NCBI GenBank assembly: GCA_948470475.1
Contig: OX419345.1
Span: 19,134,739 to 19,198,738 of the forward strand
Reading direction: 5' to 3'
Length of the DNA: 64,000 bases
DNA from: Galaxea fascicularis
Lineage: Eukaryota; Cnidaria; Anthozoa; Scleractinia; Euphylliidae
In this document: positions 11,058 through 25,500 of the stretch, in pieces
Layout: each line of letters starts with the position of its first letter
Numbering within the stretch: the stretch's first letter is position 1
Position numbers and translations under genes: made by a program
Notes under the pieces: model-generated
What the model saw: only the letters and a program-made list of their open reading frames with translations
Told to the model about the DNA's origin: nothing
Database searches by the model: none

Positions 11058-11460
11058 TTTTTCGAAAAATATTTTAGTATAACAACCAACTAGCGATAAA
11101 AAACAACGTGTCCATCTCCCTGAGATTATTCTCATGTAAGTGTTATACAAATAACTTTGCACGGATTGAGTCTGACTGTTTGTTCAAAGTTGGCTTAAGC
11201 TCCTAAGAGCATTTCGTAGGTCAGGCAGTCGAATTTACTTTAGCACTGTCAGACTCAATCCGTGCAAAGTTATTTGTATAGTTTTTTTTCGTCATTTTAA
11301 CACTTACATTTAGCGCTTGTATTTACATATTTTATGGTTGGACATTCGCACGCCCTAATTTTGTACTTTTAATGTATATTTCATTTGCTTTTTCTACAAC
11401 TTGAAAATGATCTCAGGTAGATCGAAACGTTGTTTTTTATCACTAATTTTTATACTAAAA

Positions 11461-11462
<2 letters not shown>
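11058..11462. mobile_element. Foldback element with two nested inverted repeats
   Basis: The outer arms share AATATTTTAGTATAA and GATAAAAAACAACG with their reverse complement at 11427-11462. The inner arms are almost perfect: TACAAATAACTTTGCACGGA at about 11146 against TCCGTGCAAAGTTATTTGTA ending near 11279, with GAGTCTGAC/GTCAGACTC continuing inward. There is no coding potential. The phrase TAGATCGAAACGTTG resembles the 3' part of hammerhead-containing retroelement ends, but I see no full ribozyme. Confidence 0.65.
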
Positions 11463-11502
<40 letters not shown>

Positions 11503-11681
11503 CATCATCATCATGATTATTATTATTATTATTATTTATTTATTTTTTAAAGGGACATTTTACGTGTTTTAAAACAATTGTAAATAGGTTTCAGCCTACA
11601 GGATTATCCAATATTTACATGTTTTCTTTGATGTGACATTGCTGCCTGTATTTTATGCGAATAGAGATTTTTAATCAAAAA

Positions 11682-11729
<48 letters not shown>

Positions 11730-11958
11730 ATAGGTTTTTATTGAATCTCATTTCCAGAAACACGCGAGTAATCATCAAAAGTGTTCTAGTCATTTGAAGA
11801 ATTCTTTTTAAGATATGTAACTGCTTTTTGCCTATTGCAATCGAGGGAAGTCGTTTATTTTAAATCAGTTTTGTCTTTGTGAAATATGTATTTATTTGCT
11901 GCTGTATTGTTAATAAAATTATTATTACTATTTTTAAAAAAATTATTATTATTATTAT

Positions 11959-12000
<42 letters not shown>

Positions 12001-12001
12001 A
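11460..12001. repeat. Three ATT/GTA trinucleotide microsatellites
   Basis: (ATT)n with a short ATC stretch at about 11460-11534, (ATT)n at about 11684-11730, and (ATT)n followed by (GTA)n at about 11941-12000. The sequence between them is AT-rich and unassigned. Confidence 0.9.
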
Positions 12002-14594
12002 TCAGTTGTTGCTTTTTATCGCAAGTTTTGAGACACGCTTTTAAGCTTTCCTCTTGCCAACGCGCGTTTCAAAGCAGACTCAGCATTGTGTATGGTCTGT
12101 TAAGCAGAATATTGCCAAATTGATGTTATCGGAACAATTGCACGGCAGGGCAGCTACAACAAAAGAACTTCACAATGCATTTTTTATGCAGCGCCAAAAA
12201 CTAAGACAAAATAACAATCTACAATCGCGGTCAAATTTTTGAAACAGTATCTCCCTATTTCCCCTCTTTCCACCTTCAATGTTAATTTTCTGGACGTCAG
12301 ACTTATAGCAAAGCTGTGAAATCAACATTCGTCGGGAAAATCAACATTGGAGGAGGGTGAGGAGGAGAGGAGTAGGTTGGGTGAGATGTAACGTGATGTA
12401 TGTGTCGCATTCGAGGAGTGTTACAACTAATTGTGACGCTCTATTAAGATGCAAAGAGTGTTGAACATTTTTTACAGTTCAGTTTCATTGGATTCGATTT
12501 CTGATTATTTTATCCAATTTATTGATTTCGTCCAATGAATGAATTTATTTGCTTTTAATGACAACTTCAGTTACCCTTGATAGACTTGTGGTCCGTTTGC
12601 TGAGTACTCTTGGCAATCATTTGAAGGCCCGGGAACAAGAAAATGCCTTGAATTTATTTCCCTGCCCAGTGCTCCAGTGCTCTTAGTTCAACTAAAAGCA
12701 CTCAGGAGTCATTTTGAATTCAGTGTGATTTTGCCAATTAACGTCTTCAAGAAGGAAAAAACATACATCATTTTGAAAACCCATGCCATGCCTTCTCAGA
12801 CCGTACTCAAATTAATTCCCACCGGCCTTGAACTCCAAACAATATAATTATTATAATCACATACGTATCCCTGAGCATCACCTTTACTCAACGCAAGAGC
12901 AGTATTTCCCACATATATAGTTTGACACCAGGGAAAGGATACGTTTGAAATCAAGAAGTGTTAAAATGCACGGCTGTTTCTTCATAAATTGGCGCTTGGT
13001 GCCTTTCGGACAAAGAGTCAGTCCATTTCCGGTTGGGACGTCATGAAAATTATTTTGCGCGCTGAAATTTTATATTGCCGTTCCCGCCAACTCACCCAGT
13101 TGAGATTAAAATTATTACCATGCTTTCACGAAAAGGGACTTGGCATACTGCTGCTTCCAGCACATCTTGGGTTGACCTTCAATTATATCACCAAATTGGC
13201 TGCATGCTAAGTAAACTTTTTTTCAATTGAAAGTCTAGAAGTATCATACAAAAGAACTGATTTAATAGCATTAATAGCAAAAAAATTAGCAACATGTTCA
13301 CTATTTGGACTTGTTTGTTAGTTTATCACGGATATGATGCGCGGCGGTTTTTTCCTCACGATACATCATGACTGTCACGGTTTTAAGGCAAACTGAGAAT
13401 GTCTCTAACCACTTGGAATGTGTAATAATTATTTTCGACTCCTAACGTGAGCATTTCCCGCCTTGGACGGCAAGCTTTGTCAGTAGTAAATGTATGCATG
13501 TAATTTCGCGGCACCCAATCGTTGGCATTTATTGGCTACCAATAACAAACCGCAAAGTAAACTTATTTAAGCGGTGCTGCGCTAAATGTCTCATTAGACT
13601 CCACAAGTTTGAACACTGTGTGGAACGTTCTTAGCTGCCCGACGAAGACTGCCCAACTCACTAAAAGGTTTTGAGTGATCAGTTTCATAGCCTGTAGCCT
13701 TGAAAATCAAGTACGCAGCGGTTGAGGTAAAGATTCTAAAACTACCTTTTCTGTTTCTCTTTGTAACGAGTTTCTGTTTTTGTTTTTAAGCACTCTTTAG
13801 AGTACAGTTGCATCCCGCCAAATTTAAGTAAGGCTTCGAGCGACTAAGATCGGAGAAATTGAGTCAGTTACTAAGATTAAAGAGAGTGATTTTCATTTAA
13901 GTTATTGGGAAATGCGCTCAATACCTTTACGGTTGACATTTGTCGATTTCAATGGAACATTTTGATGACAACGTTCACATTTTGATAGTGGCAACTATAA
14001 ATAAAATATATGTGGCGATGGCTGAGTGCTAATAGTCCACAATATTTAAGTGGGAAAAATTTGATAAATGAGTTCCCTGCTCGATCCGTACGAGGAGTAA
14101 TTACAAAAATACTCATTTCCCGCCAAAAGGAAAAAGTCACCTCGTTGCATGAGTGGAATATTGCAGAAATGACCTCAAAGACGGAACGTATTGGCGTATT
14201 TCTACCGAACTCGGCGTTTCTCAGTCAACCAAGACAGTTTTGCTTCATTGCAGCTTTACAAAGCATTACCCCGTTATCGATGAAAGCCAGCCACCAGAGT
14301 GATCAGAAAAAAATGTCGTAAACACACGAGGTTTTTGTTAAGGTAGTTTTGTGGTTTTGACAACGGAGACATCTGGTAAATAGCTCCTCCATGCACCGTT
14401 ATTTGTTTTCTCTTGACCTGAGATTAATGAGTCCCAATTGTCAAACTGCCGAAGTATTTTTATGGACCGTTAACTCATTGTTTCTCCTAATTGAATAATT
14501 TAATATATGCGAAACAAGAGTGCCTGAAAGTAGAATTAAGAGGAAATCAGTTTCGAATTTACTCCGAAACGAAGTATGCATATAAAAGAAATCA
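12002..14594. other. Intergenic, nothing recognised
   Basis: Only short frames (12054-12242, 12989-13210, 14010-14321) with no recognisable domain, splice context or signal sequence. Confidence 0.3.
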
Positions 14595-14973
14595 TATATA
14601 AACTGCGGATATGAAATCAAATGAATAATGATCGTCGCATTTAATTATGATCGCAATTTTTACAATTGCGTAAAGAAGCCTGAAATAAATTTAGGACTTC
14701 AACGGAGCTTGAACCCGTGACCTCGCGATTCCGGTGCGATGCTCTACCAACTGAGCTATGAAGCCTCTGACGTTGGGAGCAGGTTCAAGCCCCGTGAAGT
14801 CCTGAATTTTTTTCAGGCTTCTTTACGCAATTGTAGTAATTGCGATCACACCTGCAACGATCATTCTTCATTTGATTTCATATCCGCAGTTCACATATGA
14901 TTTTTTTTTTTTGAAATGCATCATTCACTTACATATCTTTCACGGGAACATATGAACCCAAAATTGACCTGCG

Positions 14974-15005
<32 letters not shown>

Positions 15006-15140
15006 AGAGCATCGCACCGGAATCGCGAGGTCACGGGTTCAAACCCCGTTGAAGTCCTGAATTTTTTTCAGGCTTCTTTACGCAATTGTAAAAATTGCGA
15101 TCACAACTGCGACGATCATTCTTCATTTGATTACTCAGAA
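14595..15140. mobile_element. Cluster of three tRNA-derived SINE (family 1) copies in alternating orientation
   Basis: Copy 1 is on the minus strand (about 14595-14770, tRNA-like head 14765-14694). Copy 2 is a plus-strand tail fragment (about 14781-14905). Copy 3 is a plus-strand copy (14986-15140). The copy 3 head (14986-15057, 72 nt) folds as a cloverleaf: acceptor GGCTTCA/TGAAGTC, D-arm GCTC..GAGC, anticodon stem TCGC/GCGA with one mismatch, T-arm ACGGG..CCCGT. The tail contains CTGAATTTTTTTCAGGCTTC and CGCAATTGTAAAAATTGCG. The frame at 14916-15173 is a spurious translation. Confidence 0.8.
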
Positions 15141-15927
15141 AGTCCATATTTTTGGATTTACATAGTTTTCTAATGCGTGGAAAGGGAAAATGGCAACTGT
15201 GTGCAGACGTGCGAATTCGAAATTTCTCTAGAAATAACTAAAATCCAGGCAGCCGCTATTGGACAGAAATCGCTCTCTATTTTGCTCACATTATTTGGCT
15301 GTATTCCAACATTCCCCGGAATCGGATGCTTTGTGGATTCGTTTTCGTTTGATTTCCTTTTTTTTGATTCTCTTCCATCTCTTCCGGGTTTTTTTTAGTG
15401 TTCATTTCATTTACACTTTAGCATTTGTTCCTGTCAGCCTAACTTAGTATATAGCTAAAATTATTGTCAATGCCAGTGAATGCCCTTAAATTAACTGGCA
15501 AACTATCTTGTCAGATTATAAATATGGTATATATGTCCACAATATAGCTCCTGATGAGGTTTTGAATATTTCATTCTTGTTTGATATGTGTCATAAAATC
15601 AAAACAAATTTACGCTGACAGTTAAGCCGCGGCTGCACGAGCGATTCTTTGCTTGCGATAGTGATGCGATTTTTTTTTAAAAATTGTCTCGTCTCCAGCA
15701 CCCGATGAAAACCACATGTGTAGCTACCTTCGTGCAAAGTGATGCGATAGTCACAGCTAAAAAAACGCGAGGAATTCAATGGGATGAATTTAATTTTTCG
15801 CGACAAAATTACCGACTCTGCCATTTGCAATAGAATTGCATCACCGTCACAAGCAAAAAACGCTTGTTTGGTTCCGGCTTTATTTGTTGTGTTTTTGCTT
15901 GTTATACGCAGGTTTTAGAGAAGCAAA
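15141..15927. other. Upstream region of gene A
   Basis: No gene seen. Around 15620-15850 lies GATTCTTTGCTTGCGATAGT with nearby partial reverse complements, probably an old MITE. A splice acceptor (ATACGCAG) lies 16 nt before the gene A start codon, so a noncoding first exon of gene A may lie here. Confidence 0.35.
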
Positions 15928-18909
<2,982 letters not shown>

Positions 18910-20756
18910 GCATTACACACAAGGCTCAAGGTAGGCCCCAGAATACACATTTTTGTTTATTACAAGCATCTGGTCTGCCTAATTATATACATTCATGCCG
19001 TGGATTACAAATCTGTTCATCTACCTTCATTCTTACTGATGTTCTCGCTTTATACTTCCTTTTCTACTCATCAAAAAGAAACGAAACGAGTCCTTGCAGT
19101 TGGGAAAGCAATTTATATAATTGAGTAACAAAAGAAGCCTGAAAAGAAAAATCCAGGACTTCAGCGGGGTTCTTGAGATGCTGGTGTGGATGGGTCATTC
19201 TTCATTTCATTTAATTTCCGCAGTTCATGTATGATTAATTTCATATACATCGTTCACACAAGATCAGAAAGATATGTCCTGATTCAAAGCCCAGAAAAGA
19301 GCTGAGATTTGTCATGTATCGCGTCCCTTAGTGTGAGCGCCATTTTGTGAAGGTCGATAACGTCACTATATATCCAGTTCTGATTGTGGCCCGGACTGAT
19401 TGAGTAAAACCGAACTTCCACGGTCTTCCAAAAAGTCAGGCGTTTTTGTTGAACTGCCATTACAACTAATAAGAGTGAGCCAGAATATAAATTGAAATAA
19501 TTGCCTCTTATGAAAATGTTCTTGTAGGAACTCAAGCTAAAACAATGCTCGAGCCTGTTGAGAGGAATGGAAATACAGTGCAATTATATTAATTAACCCT
19601 TTAACGCCTAAGAATCACTAATGCTTAACTTCTTCTTACAGCAACACATGCTCAATCATGCGTAAAGGTTGTGAGAAAAAAGGAAGTGATCAACAAGCCC
19701 TTGATAACCCAAGTTTATGATTAGTAAGACAACTCGTCCAAAGTTAGCTGTTAGCAGTATATGAATTCAAGATTTTCATAGTTTTGATAAAAGGTTATCG
19801 AGTGGTTTTCATTTGAGTGTCAAACATTATTCCCGTTCGCTTAGATTTGTCAGTTTTATCTCTCTGTGTGCATATGATTGGCCGGCAAAACTTGGGCTAT
19901 TACTTTAATTTCTGAACCAATGAGAAGCAACTTGCTGGCGTGTATTTTCCCGCGCTTGGCACCGACTTCATGAAATGCACCTCTAAGGTCGGTTGGGACT
20001 GGCCACTGAAAGTGCTTGTTATGGTTTTTGTTTTATGACTCTCTTTTGAAAATCATTTGTACTAGTAGCCTTACTTGATTTCTGGTTAATCATTATGGCA
20101 GTTTACATTAGACGCACTTGAAACCTACACTCAGCTTAAAGTAGTCGCTTCCAAATCATTCGATTCACCTATTCATGCAACTTTGTTTATTCAGCCAAGA
20201 TATCTAGCGATATTTAACCAACAACTATCCTCCGAAATCTTGCGTAAAAACGTCAGATACGTACCTAGCCAACAAGGCCCCAGGCTACGTTATTGGCTAA
20301 AATCAGGGGATGCACCACCAAATTGGGAAGAATGGTTGTTTTATAATTCTTTTATTGCTCAAATATACTGTTAAAAAGAAACGTTAATTGCAGAAAAGCT
20401 TTAACACACTAAATTAAGTAGATCGCAGGGTATCTGTTGTGGAAGCCGATAGCAGTAGTATCATAATCTTATATGACAAATATGACAATGTGTCCACGAA
20501 TAAACACGCTTATATACCAATATCGTTCGTCTTTACTAGTTTAATAAATGACACTGTGGTTGATTGTGATCTTTCCTGCCGGTCATAAAGGCCGAAAAGA
20601 TATTAAGCTGCTATTGATATATCCTGGGAAGATGGAGGGAGAAATGAATGAAAGTGAGTAGAGGAGTGGAAGTGGGGGCGGGGGGGTGGGGATCGCTTGC
20701 ATGCCGGTATGCGAAGCAATGGCATCTATGTTGCTAAGTTGCACGGGGATGATCAG
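18910..20756. other. 3' flank of gene A with a rearranged SINE relic
   Basis: At about 19130-19265 a family 1 SINE relic is rearranged: a minus-oriented piece (GCCTGAAAAG..CCAGGACTTCAGCGGGG) is joined to a plus-oriented tail (CATTCTTCATTTCATTTAAT). The rest shows no gene; the frames 19284-19583 and 20183-20374 have no recognisable features. Confidence 0.45.
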
Positions 20757-21320
20757 TTTATTTTTATTTCATTTATTTATTTATTTACCCAGGCGCATCC
20801 AATTTAGCAGGGCTAGTTTAAATGGAGCCCTGACACAACACAAAAACAACGATATAAAGACATTATAAACTAAACAATCAATCAAGCTATTAAATAAAAA
20901 ACACTATGTACCGCAGGCGCTTTTGCTTGAGATGGCGCTTTAGTTTGATTTTAAATTCGTTAAGTTTCTCTACTCGACCAATGTTTCGCGGAAGGGTGTT
21001 GTAGTTCCAAGCACCGTTTATTCTGAAGCTCCCTTGACACTTAGTAGTTCTTCCGAAGGGAGGGCGCAGCAAATTAGGGCTTCTGGTGTTATAGCCATGG
21101 AAAAGGCGCGCGTGCCTAAACTCTCAAAGTAAGTACAGTACAAAGGCGCTATTCCGTGAAGACATTTATGGACTAAAAGGTATTTGAGATAATCCCTGAC
21201 TCGGATGATCGGAACCAGGCCGGGATCCATTTCTTGAAAGTTCCGATAACGTTTCGGTCCGGCGAAAAGCCATTGGTAAAACTGCGATCTGCTTATTCTA
21301 TGAAGCTGGTTTTTTATCAT
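20757..21320 (-). mobile_element. 3' end of a LINE (RTE/Jockey-type reverse transcriptase C-terminus)
   Basis: On the minus strand, frames carry RDYLKYLLVHKCLHGIAPLY and then LLRPPFGRTTKCQGSFRING, AWNYNTLPRNIGRVEKLNEF and KIKLKRHL. This is the standard region after the reverse transcriptase of non-LTR elements (the HGIAP...FNTLP...FK..LK.HL pattern). It is followed by a 3' tail ending in TAAATAAATAAATAAATGAAATAAA (plus strand 20757-20785), the simple-repeat end of the element. A frameshift separates the two coding pieces, so it is a dead, 5'-truncated copy. Confidence 0.8.
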
Positions 21321-22514
21321 GATTTCAAGATTTGATGCAAAATTTCATACGCGGAAACGTTTTCGTTTTTAAGATACGTAGAAAATTATGGCACCCGAAA
21401 TAGGCCCGATTTTGTGTACTGCGATAGAGTAAGGTTCTCCGTTTAAACATTTAAACGTCATTGCAAGTTAGGATTTCAGTAGGGTTTCGTTTGCACCGTA
21501 ATGCGTCACTCTTGTTACCTTGACTAACATCCATAATTTTATTACTTTGTGGAACAGTTTTCTGAGTCAAATACTTTCAGTCGCGGTGATTTATTGTGTA
21601 CAGGGTAATCATGGCTTTCAGGGCAGTTCTGAAATTGATTCTTGGTATTAATCAATGTGCACGTACACCAATCACTAAGCACAGTGCGATCAAATAATTT
21701 TATTTCAGCCAGTACATTACTGCATTTACTCGAAAAACGATATAAAGGCATCTAAATTGAAATTGAACTCGTGCAAAAACCAATAAACAAAGAGAGGTAC
21801 AAAAAAGCACCATTTGACTGACAATTTCCATCTACTTTTCTCATCCAGGTGAGACGCATCCATTTGGTATACAATTTAGCACTGCCTTGGAAAATAAAAT
21901 TTCATGCAAGAAGTTTAAGCCCACGATTAACATTTATTGCATCTGACTTGAACAGCGAAGAAACTGCAAAAAAAAAGAAGACATCTGTTCAAAAGTTATC
22001 GTCATGACGTGGCGCGTGAGCGTAGCCTGTTGACTACAGTGAAAACTTAAAACAAAAATATAAATTTAAAATTTAAAATATATTATATAGTAAAAATTAG
22101 CACTATAAATAGTGCTCCGACAGAGGAAAAAAAAGAAAGAAATTTATAAACTATTTAGGATATCTAGAAACTAAAATGATAATTATGAAATCTTTAAAAT
22201 TCTCTCGAATATATTACGTATTCGGCTGTAAGTAATTCATTGCTGATTCCTTCATAACTTTAATAGTCCAGAACTTGAAGGAAGTAAGTTAATAAATGGA
22301 AAGCGATATTCATTGTTCATGTTGCAACTTTAAACGTGCGAGAGATGTTTCAGTAGTGTTCCCGAGATTACAGCCTTCTGTATGTTATGAAGAACTCCCT
22401 TTGTTACTCTTACTTCCGACCAACTCCTGCAGCATTATGTGGAATTATGAGGAATTCAAAAGTAGAACCACATGCGTTACCTCGTCCTTGGGTCAGACAG
22501 ATAATCATACCGTG
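21321..22514. other. Between LINE fragment and gene E, nothing recognised
   Basis: AT-rich; no supported exon. It includes the 3' flank of gene E (minus strand). The frame at 22296-22529 overlaps the gene E stop on the other strand and has no domain. Confidence 0.3.
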
Positions 22515-25500
22515 TCACTTGAGAGCTAATATGTTATTTCCCACTTCTTGCTTGAATTCTCCCTGATAGTTTCCTGGCGGCGTGTAGCGTGCTACAATGT
22601 AAGTTATGGTCCAGAAGCCACGCTTAATAACAGTAATTCCAACACCAACTTTTTTTGTAGACTTCCACACAACCTGTCGAATTAGGGAGTTTAAGTTTAT
22701 TCAACTCTGTTAAAAACTATTTTAAACTAGTTTTAAAATACGGCGACAAGCTCAGGGGCTTTACACCCAAAACTTGCTAAGAATACACTCCTGGTGAGAA
22801 TTACTGAGATTCTATACCTAAAGAGAAGGACGGATGTCGTATTTCTTTCCACCTAAAGAACAACTGGAAAGTCTCTTTTCTTTTACGCCTATGTTACACA
22901 AAACAATTTTTCGTGCAACTGAACTTGTGTCGATACAAAATTGCGAGACAAATTGTACGAAAACATGCCCACTGTTACATACTCTGACAGTGGTGAGAGC
23001 AGTCATCTCCCATCAATGTGGCCTGGGTTCAATTACAATTCCCGGACTCGACGTCCTATGTGGGTAGAGTTTGTTGCTGGTTCTCTATTCTGTTCCAAGA
23101 GGTTATTCTTCGGGTGCTCCGGTTTTCTCCTCTCCTCAAAAACCAGCATTTCCAAATTTAATTCGATGCGGATGCACTGAGGACCTCCCTGAAAACCACT
23201 GCGGTGAGTGGAGGTTCCTGGGTAAATATTATTATCTATTTGCAAGTGGCAAGACGTGTTGGTCGAGCGTAACACCTGTAGGGCACTTGACTCGCAACGT
23301 GAGAACTTTTGTCCCAAAAAAATTGCGAGACAAGATACAACAGAAATTGCCGAGCGCTTTTAGTCGTGGCCGTCGCCCAGAATGCAGCGACATATCCGGG
23401 ACCTTGACAACGGCTCCGGCGGTAAATTTGAAAGTTAATCAGCCAAGCAGGCTTAAAACAACGGGCTTGCATTTTTCAAGCTGTAGGGCACTTGACTCGC
23501 AACGTAAGAACTTTTGTCGCAACAAAATTGCGAGACAAGTTGCGAGAGAAATTGCCTAGCGGTTTTAGTCGTGGCATCATTTCTCACTATGAAAGAGAAT
23601 AAAATTGCAAACCTGAGTAAAGTGTCCTATCTGAGAGTCAGTATCAAAAATAGTATTAGGAGGTTCCATGAAGGGATAATGGGCCACCTCACCATACCTG
23701 AGGATAAAAATAATAAGTTATTTTGAACACCGGTAACTGACGAGAGCGTTCATAGGATCAGACCACTGAAGTAAAAGATTGTACATGGTATTTTCATAAT
23801 AAATAAATTAAAAGCTGCGAGAACGTCGTTCAACCTGTAATTGTTTGCTAGAAAAAAATCGTAATAAAAGGTGAACCATTACATTAATTTCGGAGAAAGC
23901 TTGAAGGATACTTGTTATTGCTTCAGGAAGTATATTTCCTTTGACTAAGGAATACAAGCATGGATCGGAGCGGAACGTTATAGCCAAAGTCGATCAGAGA
24001 TACACGGCTCAACATTTTTGTTTGTTAACAACCTATTGCGACTGCTGTTCCTAAAATGTTGCTTTGTATGTCGGTGGTCATTTAACAAATTAAGTGACCA
24101 GAATAAAGTCGGGTTCTGTTTTGTTCTGTTGTGTTAAACAAAAATCAACAAGCCCAATGCCAAAATAACAAACGGACCTAAATGTTGTATGTTAACTTTA
24201 ATATGTATCATTTTGGGACCAGTTGTCTCCATGACCCAGTCTACTTCTGCTGAAAATTTCTACTGCTTGTCTAGAAGATGTCCAAGCGAAAAATAAAGGA
24301 ATAGGCCATATTCGTATGCTCGGTATTGTCCTGGATCTAGCATGAAGTGGAGGCTCTTGCGGGGGAATCTTTTCATATGTAAATGTATTCCCCCGCAAGA
24401 GCCTCCACTTCATGCTAGATCTAGTTCAATACCGAGAATACGAATATGGCCTATTGTGTACAAACAAAGCAAACATAGTCACCAGGCCTCCACAGCTTCT
24501 TTACAGGTTGCCACTTTCCCGCCAGTATTCCTTGCAGTGTAAAGGTTTTCGCCGGCTCCAGTCCAAGGAGCATGCTTCATCTTATTTAGCTTTGCAAGGT
24601 GATTAGCCCAGATCTGAGCCTTTGAAGCCAGTGACGAATCCCAAGACAACGGTCGGGCTCCGTGTAGTCTCCGCTTAACATTATGAGCTTTCAGGCACTC
24701 CTTGATGTCAACTATGAATTTAGAGGACAACAACGTGAATTTTTCTTCAAATTATGGCTGACATGGAAACGAAGCATTTTTTGTTCTATGGATGAATTAA
24801 ATTCAGCACAGAAAGCAACACAACTGCGTCTAAAGATACTGAAATGTGGTATATAGCTAAGCTGAAAGTTAAAGAACTAACGGTAGCTGACAAATCTGGC
24901 ACAGAACTCAACACTGATCAATGTTTAAAGAACGAAATACAGAAAGACAACCGATGTGATACTTCAAATACTCGTTAAAAACTGTGTGCCGACTTATCGT
25001 GAGCATTTTCCTAGGGCGGTTGAAATTGGTGATTCTTCAGACCCTGTTCTTGGACTAGATATTAATAGTTTGCTTTATCATGGTCAGACTCAATATGCCT
25101 TTTCTTTATTCTTGTCTAAAAAAGGACTAATAAAGGGAAGAACTCCATATTGTTACAGACCAGACATTAAAGGAGAGGTATGTACTTTCGAAAGAAATGA
25201 GGCCAAGCAACTATCTACTTCACAATAATATTCTTGTTTAGAGGAAGCAACCCTAAACAGCGATATGAATAACAGGGCAATGAAGAGTGTACAGTGCATT
25301 GTAAAGGTAGTTTTAAGCGAGGCGGTTTTAAAATAGTACCTTTGCCAGGTCTGGGCTTTGGTGGAGCCGTAGGACGCGCTGAGAACCAAACGAGTAAGAA
25401 TTATTATTTGGATACAAACAATCACTTAAAAAACTGATAAAAGACAGAGAAAGTAAAAAATGAGACAGTGTAAATGAAGAACCTTGACAAATTCCACACG

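Noticed and set aside
14694..14765. tRNA gene on the minus strand
   Set aside because: Repeated with a shared non-tRNA tail at several places; a SINE head with imperfect anticodon arm.
14916..15173. Open frame translating as ...SSVGRASHRNREVTGSNPVE...
   Set aside because: It covers a tRNA-derived SINE; this peptide is a known type of false prediction.
23071..23559. 162-residue plus-strand frame
   Set aside because: Composite of a SINE and two direct repeats inside intron 5 of gene E.
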